NCBI GenBank assembly: GCA_039812705.1
Contig: JBDIBA010000019.1
Coordinates: 1 to 35,814 of the forward strand
Direction of reading: 5' to 3'
Source: JBDIBA01 sp039812705
GTDB lineage: Bacteria > Actinomycetota > Acidimicrobiia > Acidimicrobiales > JBBSGY01
DNA length: 35,814 nt
Under the pieces are notes generated by a model, which saw only the letters and a program-made list of their open reading frames with translations, was not told the DNA's origin and searched no databases. Position 1 is the first letter of the stretch, and the number at the start of each line of letters is the position of its first letter. This document shows, one piece after another, positions 17,401-24,714 of this stretch. The position numbers and the translations under genes were made by a program.

Positions 17401-17591
17401 CGATTATCGACATGGCTCACGGAATCGGCATTCAGGTGACTGCCGAGGGAATTGAGGAGCACAAGCAGCGTGAAGCTCTTGAGGAAATGGGGTGCGACAA
17501 AGCCCAGGGCTACCTGTTTGCCAAGCCACTTCCGGTTGACGAGGTTGCTCCGGTTGTTACGAATCGCAACCTTCTGAAGTCCTACAGATAA
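14406..17591 (+). CDS. Membrane GGDEF-EAL c-di-GMP protein with degenerate GGDEF
   Basis: The product (1061 residues from ATG 14406; GTG 14457 and GTG 14478 are alternatives) begins with about ten hydrophobic helices (residues 41-340), followed by a GAF-like region (350-490) and a PAS domain (about 505-620, RFRSLVVNSQDLVAIVSS). A GGDEF domain follows (about 625-790, FDDLTGIANRSLL) and an EAL domain (about 800-1050). The signature is GGDVF at 709-713, with Val replacing the essential Glu, so cyclase activity is unlikely. The RxxD inhibitory site (REGD) five residues before it is kept. The EAL domain has EALMRW (835-840), the ESELVDD segment and DDFGSG (956-961), so it should hydrolyse c-di-GMP. 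It probably senses a membrane signal and lowers c-di-GMP, which fits a motile organism. Confidence 0.93.
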   Translation: MISKAGENSSKFHSLAGVYCRSANVDSPPEPSPLISRTLAHWQVGLIGVAAVLSAGSLFLNHNVRFAAVVFCLVASVSVGFGLILESNKEGRLPYVIMIGAGAAIIGEVAAAEYLPATAFGSRPYLACAGFNLTWAVLALCCNEMLAKRKARASDRTSSIDAVLVALGTGAVIWVYLVAPALQDVHWGEYERACYFAMVFAEVCLFGTIMRIAMSPVRRAAGLNLLVCGNLFVLLGNVVATRGMISFGQGFPISSIALISTGVLVVGVASAKSTAAYWDTRAELSSLTVSYARLIGTSLAVIAPLVLVMINRDDTLTSMGVGIIGICTAVLVTVRFAGLMQAHVVELQQESIISRNAISLASSVERRAMHEVALDSIVLLCGGRRAKAAIFSLRDDEWRFTAQSPSDSPLRHIGLDQVGDELLRLRSEFLRRGPDVQPRWYDDGAQGLWIIPISARQRLLGVVIVSDCPSISGVEKSLVRVACDLAIAEQTADASEDIHRRKSEQRFRSLVVNSQDLVAIVSSVGKITYVSPACSAILGRNEKDLIGERFVDLFDADNAENLRQAFASLVPNDSRLTMTEVDYRHPTKAVRQLIVTLTDLRGDDTVHGFVVNARDCTEQKSMEADLRHKAWFDDLTGIANRSLLREQVHTALGRSARTGEDCALVVLDLDDFKTVNDALGYPNGDEIIRVMAFRLAQYVREGDVVARLGGDVFAILLTHFRSSQEVLAITARILEVVEKSISFGPREVSLTASIGVAICTSDCTADSMLRDADVAMYKAKERGKGSVALFDASMHRSALERLDLKSDLSKALHNNELSLHYQPIVKLSGELLGFEALMRWIHPVRGFVSPATFIPLAEKSGLIVAMGEWALQKASQQLGEWQREHGLDDLTMSVNVSPRQLYSRDLIETVQQCLTANQLDPRSLIVEITESELVDDSVASEHLMLLSKLGVGIAADDFGSGFASYAALAQLPFTIVKMDRSLIQNLSDQYSNSHAQVRSIIDMAHGIGIQVTAEGIEEHKQREALEEMGCDKAQGYLFAKPLPVDEVAPVVTNRNLLKSYR

Positions 17592-17739
17592 GCGCGGCGT
17601 CTGAGGGTTCTCTCGACGCCTTAGGCATAATCCCGGCGAGCTACTAGTGTGGGCCGCTTCACACGAGGCTTACGTAAAGATTGCGGTTGCGCAGTTTGGG
17701 TTCTTTGCGAATCAGCTTCACGATTTGATTGGGAACCAA

Positions 17740-19488
17740 TTGTCATCCGTAACCACTGGCGCCACTGGCGCACAAGTGTCCTTTGCCGACCTAAATCTGT
17801 CCGAGGAAACCCTCGCGGCTCTCGATGCCGCAAAGTTTCAGACACCAACGCCTGTTCAGGCAGCCACCATCCCTCACATGATGTCCGGCAAAGACCTGAT
17901 TGCTCAGGCAGCCACGGGCACCGGAAAGACGGCAGCGTTTTCGCTGCCGATCATCGAAAAACTTCGCGATTCGTCAATGTCGCGCATTCCAAGCGCGTTG
18001 ATTCTTGTTCCAACCCGCGAGCTGGCCATCCAGGTTGCTCGCGCGTTTGACCTCCTGGCTCGGGGTTCCAACATTTCCTGCGTTGCTGTTTACGGTGGCC
18101 AGCCGCTCGGTGTTCAGGCAACGGCACTTAAGAAAGGCGCGCAGGTTGTTGTTGCAACTCCTGGTCGTGCAGTTGACCTTTTGGATCGTGGCGTCTTGAA
18201 GTTCGACAAGGTCGAATGTGTCGTCCTCGATGAAGCCGACGAAATGTTGGACATGGGTTTTGCCGAAGAGTTGGATCGCTTATTGGGCGATGTCCCAGAC
18301 GGTCACCAAACGGCCTTGTTCTCGGCAACCATGCCTTCGCGCCTGCGCAAGATCGCGTCGTCGCAGATGCAAGACCCGACACACATTTCGGTTGAGCGCG
18401 AGCGTGACAACGATGGTTTGGTAAGCGGCATTCACCATGTCGTTTACCTCGTTGATCGTCAGCACAGATTGGCGGCGTTGGGTCGCGTGCTTGACTTTGA
18501 AGCTCCGCGCGCCGCGCTGGTGTTTGGCCGTTCGCGCGATCAGGTTGACGAACTTGCCGACGAGATGAACAAGCGCGGTTACCGTGCAGAGGCTTTGCAC
18601 GGCGGAATGAGCCAAGAGCAGCGCGACAAGGTCATGAACCGTCTGCGCAAGGGCCTCACCAACCTTTTGATTGCAACAGATGTTGCCGCGCGCGGTCTTG
18701 ACATTGACCACCTCACTCACGTTGTCAACTACGACATCCCAATGCAGGCCGAAACCTACGTGCACCGCTCCGGTCGTGTTGGTCGCGGCGGACGCTCTGG
18801 CGTTTCCATCACGATTGGCGGTCGTAACGATCGTCGCAAGGTGTCGATGTTGGAAAAGGCCGCCGGAAAGCGTTTCGAGTTTGCCAAGTTGCCAACTGCG
18901 GCTCAGCTGTCGACCCGCCAGCTTGAACAAACGCAACAACGGTTGCGCGATGCAGTCATTGACGGCGGTTCAGACACTTACGAAGGAATCATGCAGACGC
19001 TTTCTGCAGAGTTCTCAATGGAAAAGCTGACCCTCGCTGCGCTCAAATTGGTTCACGAAAGCGCACACTCAACCGACATGGCTGACATTCCAGATGCGCT
19101 GGATTCTCGACAAGACACGCGCGGTCCGCGCGATAAGCGCGGTGCCAAGCCGTTTGGTCGTGACGGTCGCGACGGTCGTGAAGGTCGCCAGCGTTCCGGT
19201 GGTTTCGCAGGCGGCGGCTCCGGTGGTCGCCGAGGTGCTCCGACAAAGGGTGCCGCGAAGATCTACATCGGCATTGGCCGCGATGCCGCCATCCGTCCCA
19301 AGGACCTTGTCGGCGCCATTGCCAACGAGGCCGATGTAGCCGGTCACCAGATTGGCAACATCGACATCGCTCCTCGCTTCTCGATTGTCGAGGTTCCAAA
19401 GAACCGCGCCGACGATGTCATTCGCGCCCTTCGCGCCACATCAATTAAGGGCCGCAAGGTTACGGTTCGCCCAGACCGGGAAAAGTAG
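17740..19488 (+). CDS. deaD: DEAD-box RNA helicase, DeaD/CsdA type
   Basis: This ATP-dependent RNA helicase is of the kind used in ribosome assembly and cold adaptation. From the TTG at 17740 it has 582 residues: Q-motif (FADLNLSEETLAALDAAKFQTPTPVQ region), Walker A ATGTGKT (58-64), DEAD box (164-167), SAT motif (LFSATMP), helicase C motifs (ATDVAARGLDID, HRSGRVGRGG). A Gly/Arg-rich linker (GGFAGGGSGGRRGAP) and a C-terminal DbpA-type RNA-binding domain (KIYIGIGRDAAIRPKDLVGA ... GRKVTVRPD) complete it. The start is uncertain: the frame is open from GTG 17647, but the first 31 residues there look non-coding; GTG 17776 is another choice without an SD. CATAAT at 17627-17632 could be the -10 box, giving a leader of roughly 100 bases. 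Confidence 0.94.
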   Translation: MSSVTTGATGAQVSFADLNLSEETLAALDAAKFQTPTPVQAATIPHMMSGKDLIAQAATGTGKTAAFSLPIIEKLRDSSMSRIPSALILVPTRELAIQVARAFDLLARGSNISCVAVYGGQPLGVQATALKKGAQVVVATPGRAVDLLDRGVLKFDKVECVVLDEADEMLDMGFAEELDRLLGDVPDGHQTALFSATMPSRLRKIASSQMQDPTHISVERERDNDGLVSGIHHVVYLVDRQHRLAALGRVLDFEAPRAALVFGRSRDQVDELADEMNKRGYRAEALHGGMSQEQRDKVMNRLRKGLTNLLIATDVAARGLDIDHLTHVVNYDIPMQAETYVHRSGRVGRGGRSGVSITIGGRNDRRKVSMLEKAAGKRFEFAKLPTAAQLSTRQLEQTQQRLRDAVIDGGSDTYEGIMQTLSAEFSMEKLTLAALKLVHESAHSTDMADIPDALDSRQDTRGPRDKRGAKPFGRDGRDGREGRQRSGGFAGGGSGGRRGAPTKGAAKIYIGIGRDAAIRPKDLVGAIANEADVAGHQIGNIDIAPRFSIVEVPKNRADDVIRALRATSIKGRKVTVRPDREK

Positions 19489-19634
19489 AAGCATTGTTGC
19501 GCGCGCTGGCCCGTGAGTGATTTGTCGCTTCCGAGCCGGCGCCCACAAAACGCGCAAAGCGCACAAAGGGTGCAAACCATTCCAGATCACCCAAAAAACA
19601 GCAGCTAAATGCGAGTTTTCTTGCCCTTTACCTA

Positions 19635-19653
19635 GTGACAGTTGAATTGTCAC
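19635..19653. promoter_or_regulatory. Palindromic operator candidate upstream of the HAD gene
   Basis: The 19-base site is symmetric at 16 of 18 non-central positions: GTGACAnTTnAAnTGTCAC. It lies 54 bases before the chosen HAD start in the 218-base gap after deaD. The arrangement of two six-base arms around an AT-rich core is typical for a dimeric repressor such as a GntR- or TetR-type protein. No regulator gene is adjacent. The rest of this gap shows no gene and no convincing terminator. Confidence 0.5.
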
Positions 19654-19706
19654 CCCTTATGGTTTCGCCAGAAGTTTTGGTTGACTTCGCGGAGGGGGCG
19701 AGGCCA

Positions 19707-20426
19707 ATGATCTGTGTTGGTACTTCAACCGGGGTACCCGTGCTCAAGTTTGAAGCGTTCATTTTCGACTTTGCCGGCACCTTGGTTCCGACTGCCCACT
19801 TGGGCCCAGACACGTTTCGCGCTGTGCTCGATCACTTTGATGTCGATGCGGCAGCCGTTGAGCCGGAGTTCCTCAGGTTCTGGAATCGGGTGGGGTCTCG
19901 GGTTGGCTTACGTCAGGTGATGGAAAGCGCAGTCGTTGCCCAGTTCGGCAGCGTTGAGAATCACGAAGAATTGGCCGCCGAGATGTCGGCAACGTTTTGG
20001 AAGGTGTTCTCGACCAAAAGTCTGACAACGCCGGAGGCACCCGGTGCAACGGCCTTGTTGCAGGAGTTGGATAGTTGTCCGGTTAGTGTCGCGCTGCTCA
20101 GCCAGGTGCGCCGCAAAGATCTGCTTGCGCAGCTGAATGTGCGCGGTTGGACCCGTTGCTTTGACTTGATCCTGGCGTTTGAGGACATTGCCGTGCCCAA
20201 GCCAAATCCCTACGGCCATCACCGCGTGACTCAGGCGCTAGGAGTCAGTCCGCGTACGGCAATTGGTTTCGAGCATTCGCCAAACGGCATCTCTGCAGCA
20301 CAGCGTGCGGGACTTGTCACTGCTCATTCCAGTTGCGAGGGGGAGTGGAACTGCGCGCTCGACGCCGACTTGCACTTGCTTGACCTTCACGACCTGCGTA
20401 TTGAATCGCGAGGCGCGCTGGCCTAG
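19707..20426 (+). CDS. HAD-superfamily hydrolase with divergent motifs
   Basis: A 239-residue HAD protein: FIFDFAGTLV (nucleophile Asp21) is motif I, a helical cap follows, ALLSQVRRKDL contains the motif II/III region with Lys, and AVPKPNPYGHHRV plus AIGFEHSPNGISAAQRAG is the motif IV region. Two features are odd. Motif I is DFAGT, lacking the second Asp used as general acid by phosphatases, as in phosphonatases and dehalogenases. The usual GDS/EDS of motif IV is FEHS. It may therefore use a non-phosphatase mechanism or be inactive. ATG 19707 is favoured by GGAGGGGG at 19691-19697; the frame is open back to GTG 19635, which lies inside a palindrome, and GTG 19740 is also possible. Confidence 0.8.
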   Translation: MICVGTSTGVPVLKFEAFIFDFAGTLVPTAHLGPDTFRAVLDHFDVDAAAVEPEFLRFWNRVGSRVGLRQVMESAVVAQFGSVENHEELAAEMSATFWKVFSTKSLTTPEAPGATALLQELDSCPVSVALLSQVRRKDLLAQLNVRGWTRCFDLILAFEDIAVPKPNPYGHHRVTQALGVSPRTAIGFEHSPNGISAAQRAGLVTAHSSCEGEWNCALDADLHLLDLHDLRIESRGALA

Positions 20427-20485
20427 CCGCGGTCGACCATCTTTTGATGAGCCTTGGGCGCGGTTCGTCTCATAAGGTTGATCGT

Positions 20486-21388
20486 GTGAATCGTCTTGCG
20501 TTGTCCCGCCGTGCAATTGCGGCAGTTGCGTTGCTTGTTGTCTTGGTTGTTATCGGTTGTGTGGTTGTGTTGGTGGCCATGGGCAACCAATCCCGCGACC
20601 GTGTTTCATTGCGACCACCTGAATTGGTCGAACCACAAGTCATTCGAGTTGACGACAACAATCGCGACCTCAGGCTTGACCCCAACCGCGATTACCGCGT
20701 CGAAATGAGTGGCGTGTTGCGGCATCGTGATGGCCTTGTAATCAGTGGCGGTCGAAACGTTGTTCTAATTGGCGGCGAGATTGCTCCGTCCAACTCTGTT
20801 GCAGAAGGTTTGGACGAAACCGCCGTGTTGCGCGGCCTCTATTTGCGCGATCAAACCGGAACGATCCATATCGAAGGATTGCGGATTACCGGTGAGGAGC
20901 TTGAAGAGGGAATCAACCTGTCGCAAACGACTGGTGCAACTGTGCAGCTCGCAAACATTGCTGTTGACACGGTTCACGGCAACAAAGAGGGCTCCCATGC
21001 TGACGTCTTGCAGGTGTGGGCGGGCCCCAAGACGTTGAAGGTTGATCGTCTTGCTGGTCGTTCGCAGTATCAAGGTCTTTTCTTGTTGCCGTTTCAACAT
21101 CTTGAAGACGCACAGCTAAGCGATTGGTCGCTACGGCGAGTGCGGATCGACCTTGACGGTGAGGCCGGTTATGGGTTGTGGAAAGAAGGCGAGTTTTCCA
21201 TCCGGCTTGACGATGTCAGTGTGCAGCGGGACGGCGACCAAACCTCTGGCGGCTTGACCGCCGAGACGAATAAGCAACTGAAAATGGTTTGGCCAGAAGT
21301 AAGCGATTGGCCGGGCCTTGGGTTCAAGCTTGATTCCGTACTTACAGGAAATCCGGGCTTGAACTACAAGTCTCCCGGCTACGAATAG
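20486..21388 (+). CDS. Exported or membrane-anchored beta-helix-like protein
   Basis: The 300-residue protein from GTG 20486 (AAGGTTG upstream at 20474-20480) has one N-terminal hydrophobic segment (AAVALLVVLVVIGCVVVLVA) that serves as signal anchor or uncleaved signal. The rest is strand-rich with repeating short hydrophobic strands: DGLVISGGRNVVLIGGEI, GTIHIEGLRITGEELEE, ATVQLANIAVDTVHG, LKVDRLAGRSQYQGLFLLP. This reads as a right-handed parallel beta-helix, as in pectate lyase-like and carbohydrate-binding proteins. I see no clear catalytic set, so function is unknown; binding or processing of a surface polysaccharide is a guess. It converges on the sugar-binding lipoprotein gene. Confidence 0.75.
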   Translation: MNRLALSRRAIAAVALLVVLVVIGCVVVLVAMGNQSRDRVSLRPPELVEPQVIRVDDNNRDLRLDPNRDYRVEMSGVLRHRDGLVISGGRNVVLIGGEIAPSNSVAEGLDETAVLRGLYLRDQTGTIHIEGLRITGEELEEGINLSQTTGATVQLANIAVDTVHGNKEGSHADVLQVWAGPKTLKVDRLAGRSQYQGLFLLPFQHLEDAQLSDWSLRRVRIDLDGEAGYGLWKEGEFSIRLDDVSVQRDGDQTSGGLTAETNKQLKMVWPEVSDWPGLGFKLDSVLTGNPGLNYKSPGYE

Positions 21389-21408
21389 CCCAAGGTTGGC
21401 GCCGGGTG

Positions 21409-22509
21409 TTATTGATCGGGTGCTTGGGCCGGATCAATGTTGGCTGCCTTGCACTGCTCAATCAGGTCTGGTGTGCAGATATCGGCAGGGTTGGTGAACT
21501 TGTCTTTGATCACCGTCGAAGAAATGTTTTCACGCGTTACCGCAACTGGCTGCAAGATGATCGACTTCACGCCGTCAACGCTTTGGAAGCGCACTCCTGC
21601 AAGTGCGGGAACCTCTTGTCTGAGTAGTTGCACAGCCAAGGTTGCTGCGGCTTCTGCCTGCGGGCGAATCGGTTTGTAAATCGTGACTAGTTGCTCGCCT
21701 GAGAGGATTCTCTGCAGGCCTTGAACATCTGCGTCTTGGCCCGTCATGGGAGGGATGGGCTTCATGGAAGCTTCATTCATTGCCAGTAGAGCGCCGCCAG
21801 CTGTTGTGTCGTTGGCTGCAAGAACTGCATTGATGTTGTGGGGCTTGAGCGTTTCGATTGCCAGACGCATCTGACGGCGGGCGTTTTCGGGCGACCAGTC
21901 AGGCGTGTCAAATGACACAACTATGTGAGCCTTGCCGTCTTCAAGAGCCTCGCGCGCACCTTTCTGAAAGAGTGCTGCGTTCGGGTCTTGAGGAGCGCCG
22001 TTGATCATCACAACGTTGCGTTGATCTGCGCGGTTGTTGGAAATTGCTTTGACCAAAGCTTCGCCTTGCAACCGTCCGACTTCTTCGTTGTCAAACGATA
22101 CGTAGTAGTCGGGGTTTCCAGACGCCAGGCGATCGTATGAAATGACTGGGACTTTGCGGCTCCTGGCAAGATCCACGATTGCTTTTGCTGCATTGCCATC
22201 GACCGGGTCTAGGACTAACACCTTGGCGCCGTTGCTTAGGGCGGAGTTGGCGTGGTTGTACTGATCGCTGGCGCTTTCGTTTGCGTTCCTGTAGTCGACT
22301 GAACAGCTTGCACAAAGTCTCTTTATGCGTTCGGTGAAATACGGTCGATCCGCAGATTCATATCGTTTGGCGGTCGTGGATGGAAGCAGTAACGCAATGG
22401 TTCCTGACTTCTCGGTTGCTAGGTCGTAGTTGTTGCCGCATGCCGTGACCAATGCTCCAACAAGACATGCAATGGCGGCTGCCATGAGGGGTGTTGATTT
22501 GATTCGCAC
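21409..22509 (-). CDS. Sugar ABC transporter substrate-binding lipoprotein, XylF-like
   Basis: A 366-residue periplasmic-type binding protein. The signal peptide ends in the lipobox LVTAC with Cys24 as the lipidated residue. The mature part has the two-lobed type I fold: IALLLPSTTAKRYESADRPY, ALSNGAKVLVLDPVDGNAAK, VPVISYDRLASGNPDYYVSF, and NINAVLAANDTTAGGALLAM, closest in pattern to D-xylose (XylF) and ChvE-type proteins. It probably captures a pentose or related sugar. The start is GTG 22509 with GGAGG at 22516-22520. No permease or ATPase gene is adjacent in the window, so the partner subunits must be elsewhere, or the protein serves as a sensor subunit. Confidence 0.9.
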   Translation of the reverse strand: MRIKSTPLMAAAIACLVGALVTACGNNYDLATEKSGTIALLLPSTTAKRYESADRPYFTERIKRLCASCSVDYRNANESASDQYNHANSALSNGAKVLVLDPVDGNAAKAIVDLARSRKVPVISYDRLASGNPDYYVSFDNEEVGRLQGEALVKAISNNRADQRNVVMINGAPQDPNAALFQKGAREALEDGKAHIVVSFDTPDWSPENARRQMRLAIETLKPHNINAVLAANDTTAGGALLAMNEASMKPIPPMTGQDADVQGLQRILSGEQLVTIYKPIRPQAEAAATLAVQLLRQEVPALAGVRFQSVDGVKSIILQPVAVTRENISSTVIKDKFTNPADICTPDLIEQCKAANIDPAQAPDQ

Positions 22510-22630
22510 GCCTGACCTCCGCTTGTCGATGTCGTTTGCAATCGCAGCCCGAGTCCGGGCTCAAGCCCGCAACCGTACTCACTCGGGCTGGCTTGGGTGA
22601 GTCTGTTTGTTTCTGGCATTGTGACGGGCC

Positions 22631-23575
22631 ATGACATCGAGCGAGCCCCCCGAACGCAAGACCCATAGGAAGACTCTTAGCCCGGCGATACGAACGCGGC
22701 GCGTTTTTGTTGGGTCTGCGACAGCTGTTTTGAGTGCAGCTGTGATCGCGTCCCTTGCAGCCGGCGAACTTGGTAGCGCTGCAGAACGGATTACTGGCGC
22801 GGTCGTCACGGAGTCCGAGCGGTGTACGACGCCGACGTCCCCACGTCTCGACAAACTTCTTGCTGTTCGCACCTCGGGCGGCACCGTGCCTTTGAGGTTG
22901 CCCTTTGGTGGTGAGCAGCTCTATCAGGTGTGGGGTCAGCAGGAGTTCGAACAAGACCCCAAGACGTTCGAGGTCACCAGTCGACTACGGCTCAAGACTG
23001 ACTTTCTAGACGGTGGCGAATCCAGGGAATTGCTACAGGTCCAGAGGATCTCGCTGTTTGACCAGAATGAGAAACGCCTTTGTGCGGGCACGGGTCCGCA
23101 GGCGGGGAACAACGGTTGGGTGGAGGGCGACACGATTGCCATCGCGGAAATGGTTGAGGGCGACTATCTAATCGAAGTTGAACTTGGCTACCCGGAAACG
23201 GCCGCAAGGGTCACTGCGGAACTCAAGATGTCCTTGGTCAAGGCACCAATTATTGGTAGTGCGAAAGTCCAAGGCGCGGGTGAGCCGATCTATGTTCGTG
23301 GTATTCCGAGCGGCGACGATGGTGTCGTAGTTCAAATCACCAAGCCGGAATCCTTCGCGGTGCTTCCTGTTGCGTCGACCAATGCAGTGTGGGACAACGG
23401 CGGAAACTTCGGACTCATCAAATGGTCGAATGGTCAGCACAGGTTGCAACTCGCTGCTCGCAAAATCGGCAGTAGTTCTGATGATGTGGCCTACGTCGGT
23501 GTTCCGTTGGACGGGCGAGCAGCCGAACGAGCTTTCCAAGTCACGGCGCCTAGCCTGGCTCCGTTGCACTTGTAA
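22631..23575 (+). CDS. Secreted protein of unknown function
   Basis: The 314-residue product has a basic N-terminus (PERKTHRKTLSPAIRTRR) followed by a hydrophobic stretch (VFVGSATAVLSAAVIASLAAG) that looks like a signal peptide with an AXA-like cleavage region. The mature part is beta-rich, contains three cysteines, and has no motif I know. It is divergent from the sugar-binding lipoprotein across a 121-base gap and overlaps the 3' end of the next, opposite gene by 26 bases. Function unknown. Confidence 0.75.
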   Translation: MTSSEPPERKTHRKTLSPAIRTRRVFVGSATAVLSAAVIASLAAGELGSAAERITGAVVTESERCTTPTSPRLDKLLAVRTSGGTVPLRLPFGGEQLYQVWGQQEFEQDPKTFEVTSRLRLKTDFLDGGESRELLQVQRISLFDQNEKRLCAGTGPQAGNNGWVEGDTIAIAEMVEGDYLIEVELGYPETAARVTAELKMSLVKAPIIGSAKVQGAGEPIYVRGIPSGDDGVVVQITKPESFAVLPVASTNAVWDNGGNFGLIKWSNGQHRLQLAARKIGSSSDDVAYVGVPLDGRAAERAFQVTAPSLAPLHL

Positions 23576-24209
23576 GGGCGCGGTCGATTGGGATGGTTGC
23601 AAGCGCAAGGGCAACGAACATCGCAATGATCACCATGCAGGTAATTGCAACCTGCGTGTAGCCAAGCTCATTCACGTTCACAAAGTCGTACGGGTAGTAG
23701 TGGGTGACTGCACCGCGAATAGTTGTGAAAATCAACCATCCGATTGGAATCACAAGCGACAGTTCCACTGTGAGCTTGTTGAAGCGGCGACGCGGCCCAA
23801 AAACCAGCCAGCCAACCACCGCAAGTGCCGGAACGAGCGTGTGTGTGAAGAAGTTCGATATGGCATCCCAGCCTGTTGGATTAGCCGTTGGGCCAATCAT
23901 CGTGTGGTAGACGACCGCCGTCACGATGATGCAGATGAGGCCGTCGAGCAGCAGGGCATTGAACTTGGTGGTGTTGGGCCAGCGCGTTGCCAGTAGCGCC
24001 GATGTGACAGCCACGATGATGTTTGACATGACCGTGAAGTAAGTAAGCGTGTTCAACACGTTGTGTGTGCCTGCGGGAAACGCATCGGCGGTTGTGGCTG
24101 CCAGCGCCAGGTCCATGGCGACACCGATCAGCGCCACCACCGCAACCATTGCAAACCACGGTCTCGCGAGGTGGTGGCGGTTGGTGGCTTGTTTTTCGTG
24201 GTTGGCCAT
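23550..24209 (-). CDS. Pr6Pr-family integral membrane protein
   Basis: The 219-residue protein from ATG 24209 has six hydrophobic segments and the pattern of the Pr6Pr/FAR-17a-like membrane family: LTYFTVMSNIIVAVTSALL after the first loop, VVYHTMIG, FFTHTLVPALAVVGWLVFGP with a histidine in the membrane, and GAVTHYYPYDFVNV between helices five and six. Members are bacterial inner-membrane proteins of unestablished function; the related eukaryotic AIG1/ADTRP proteins are hydrolases of fatty-acid esters with Thr and His in the membrane, and both residue types are present here. Its start codon overlaps that of the divergent gene (CATG at 24207-24210). Confidence 0.85.
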   Translation of the reverse strand: MANHEKQATNRHHLARPWFAMVAVVALIGVAMDLALAATTADAFPAGTHNVLNTLTYFTVMSNIIVAVTSALLATRWPNTTKFNALLLDGLICIIVTAVVYHTMIGPTANPTGWDAISNFFTHTLVPALAVVGWLVFGPRRRFNKLTVELSLVIPIGWLIFTTIRGAVTHYYPYDFVNVNELGYTQVAITCMVIIAMFVALALATIPIDRALTSATEPG

Positions 24210-24714
24210 GCTGGCGAAGCTAGCGGGGCGCAACCGATTGTTGGGTCTTCCGTTTGCCGGTTTGGTCTGGTTTGTCACACTGTTGGCTATATCCGAACCA
24301 GTTGTAGTAACTCCCGATATGAAAGTTCTTGAAGACCGCACGGCCGGATACGTTCAGGACACATTGCCCAACGTTGGGTTCGAGGTCGTAGACATTGAGA
24401 ACACTCCGAGTGAAACCCCTGCGGTTGAGAGCGCTGCGGTTGAGAACACTGGAAAGAGTGCTCCGGTTGCAGAGGCTGTCGGGGCCGGTGCTGTTGGTAA
24501 CGAGGTGCGGCAGGACGAACGAGAACTCACGTCCTCCGACGTACTCAGTGTTATTGCCCAGCCCGAACCCGAAGTGCGGCCCGCAGAAGAGCCGGAACTG
24601 AGTGACTTAGCCAAGACGGTCTTCTCGGATCCTGTCATGGCCCTCAAGCTGGGCAATCAGCCGGTATCTATTGTGGTCGCGGAGCCCGACCGAACAACGA
24701 CACTGCCCGTATAG
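24208..24714 (+). CDS. Short exported acidic protein, 3' end probably altered
   Basis: From ATG 24208 the product has 168 residues: a basic start (MLAKLAGRNR), one hydrophobic segment (LLGLPFAGLVWFVTLLAISE) and an acidic, disordered remainder (VESAAVENTGKSAPVAEAVG, PEPEVRPAEEPELSDLA). I do not recognise it. The last 58 bases overlap the 3' end of the opposite-strand methyltransferase gene, and the homology of that gene stops at about 24665. The last 15 or so residues are therefore probably read from the foreign DNA, and the original C-terminus is lost. The frame is also open further upstream inside the Pr6Pr gene, where it is an antisense shadow. Confidence 0.55.
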   Translation: MLAKLAGRNRLLGLPFAGLVWFVTLLAISEPVVVTPDMKVLEDRTAGYVQDTLPNVGFEVVDIENTPSETPAVESAAVENTGKSAPVAEAVGAGAVGNEVRQDERELTSSDVLSVIAQPEPEVRPAEEPELSDLAKTVFSDPVMALKLGNQPVSIVVAEPDRTTTLPV

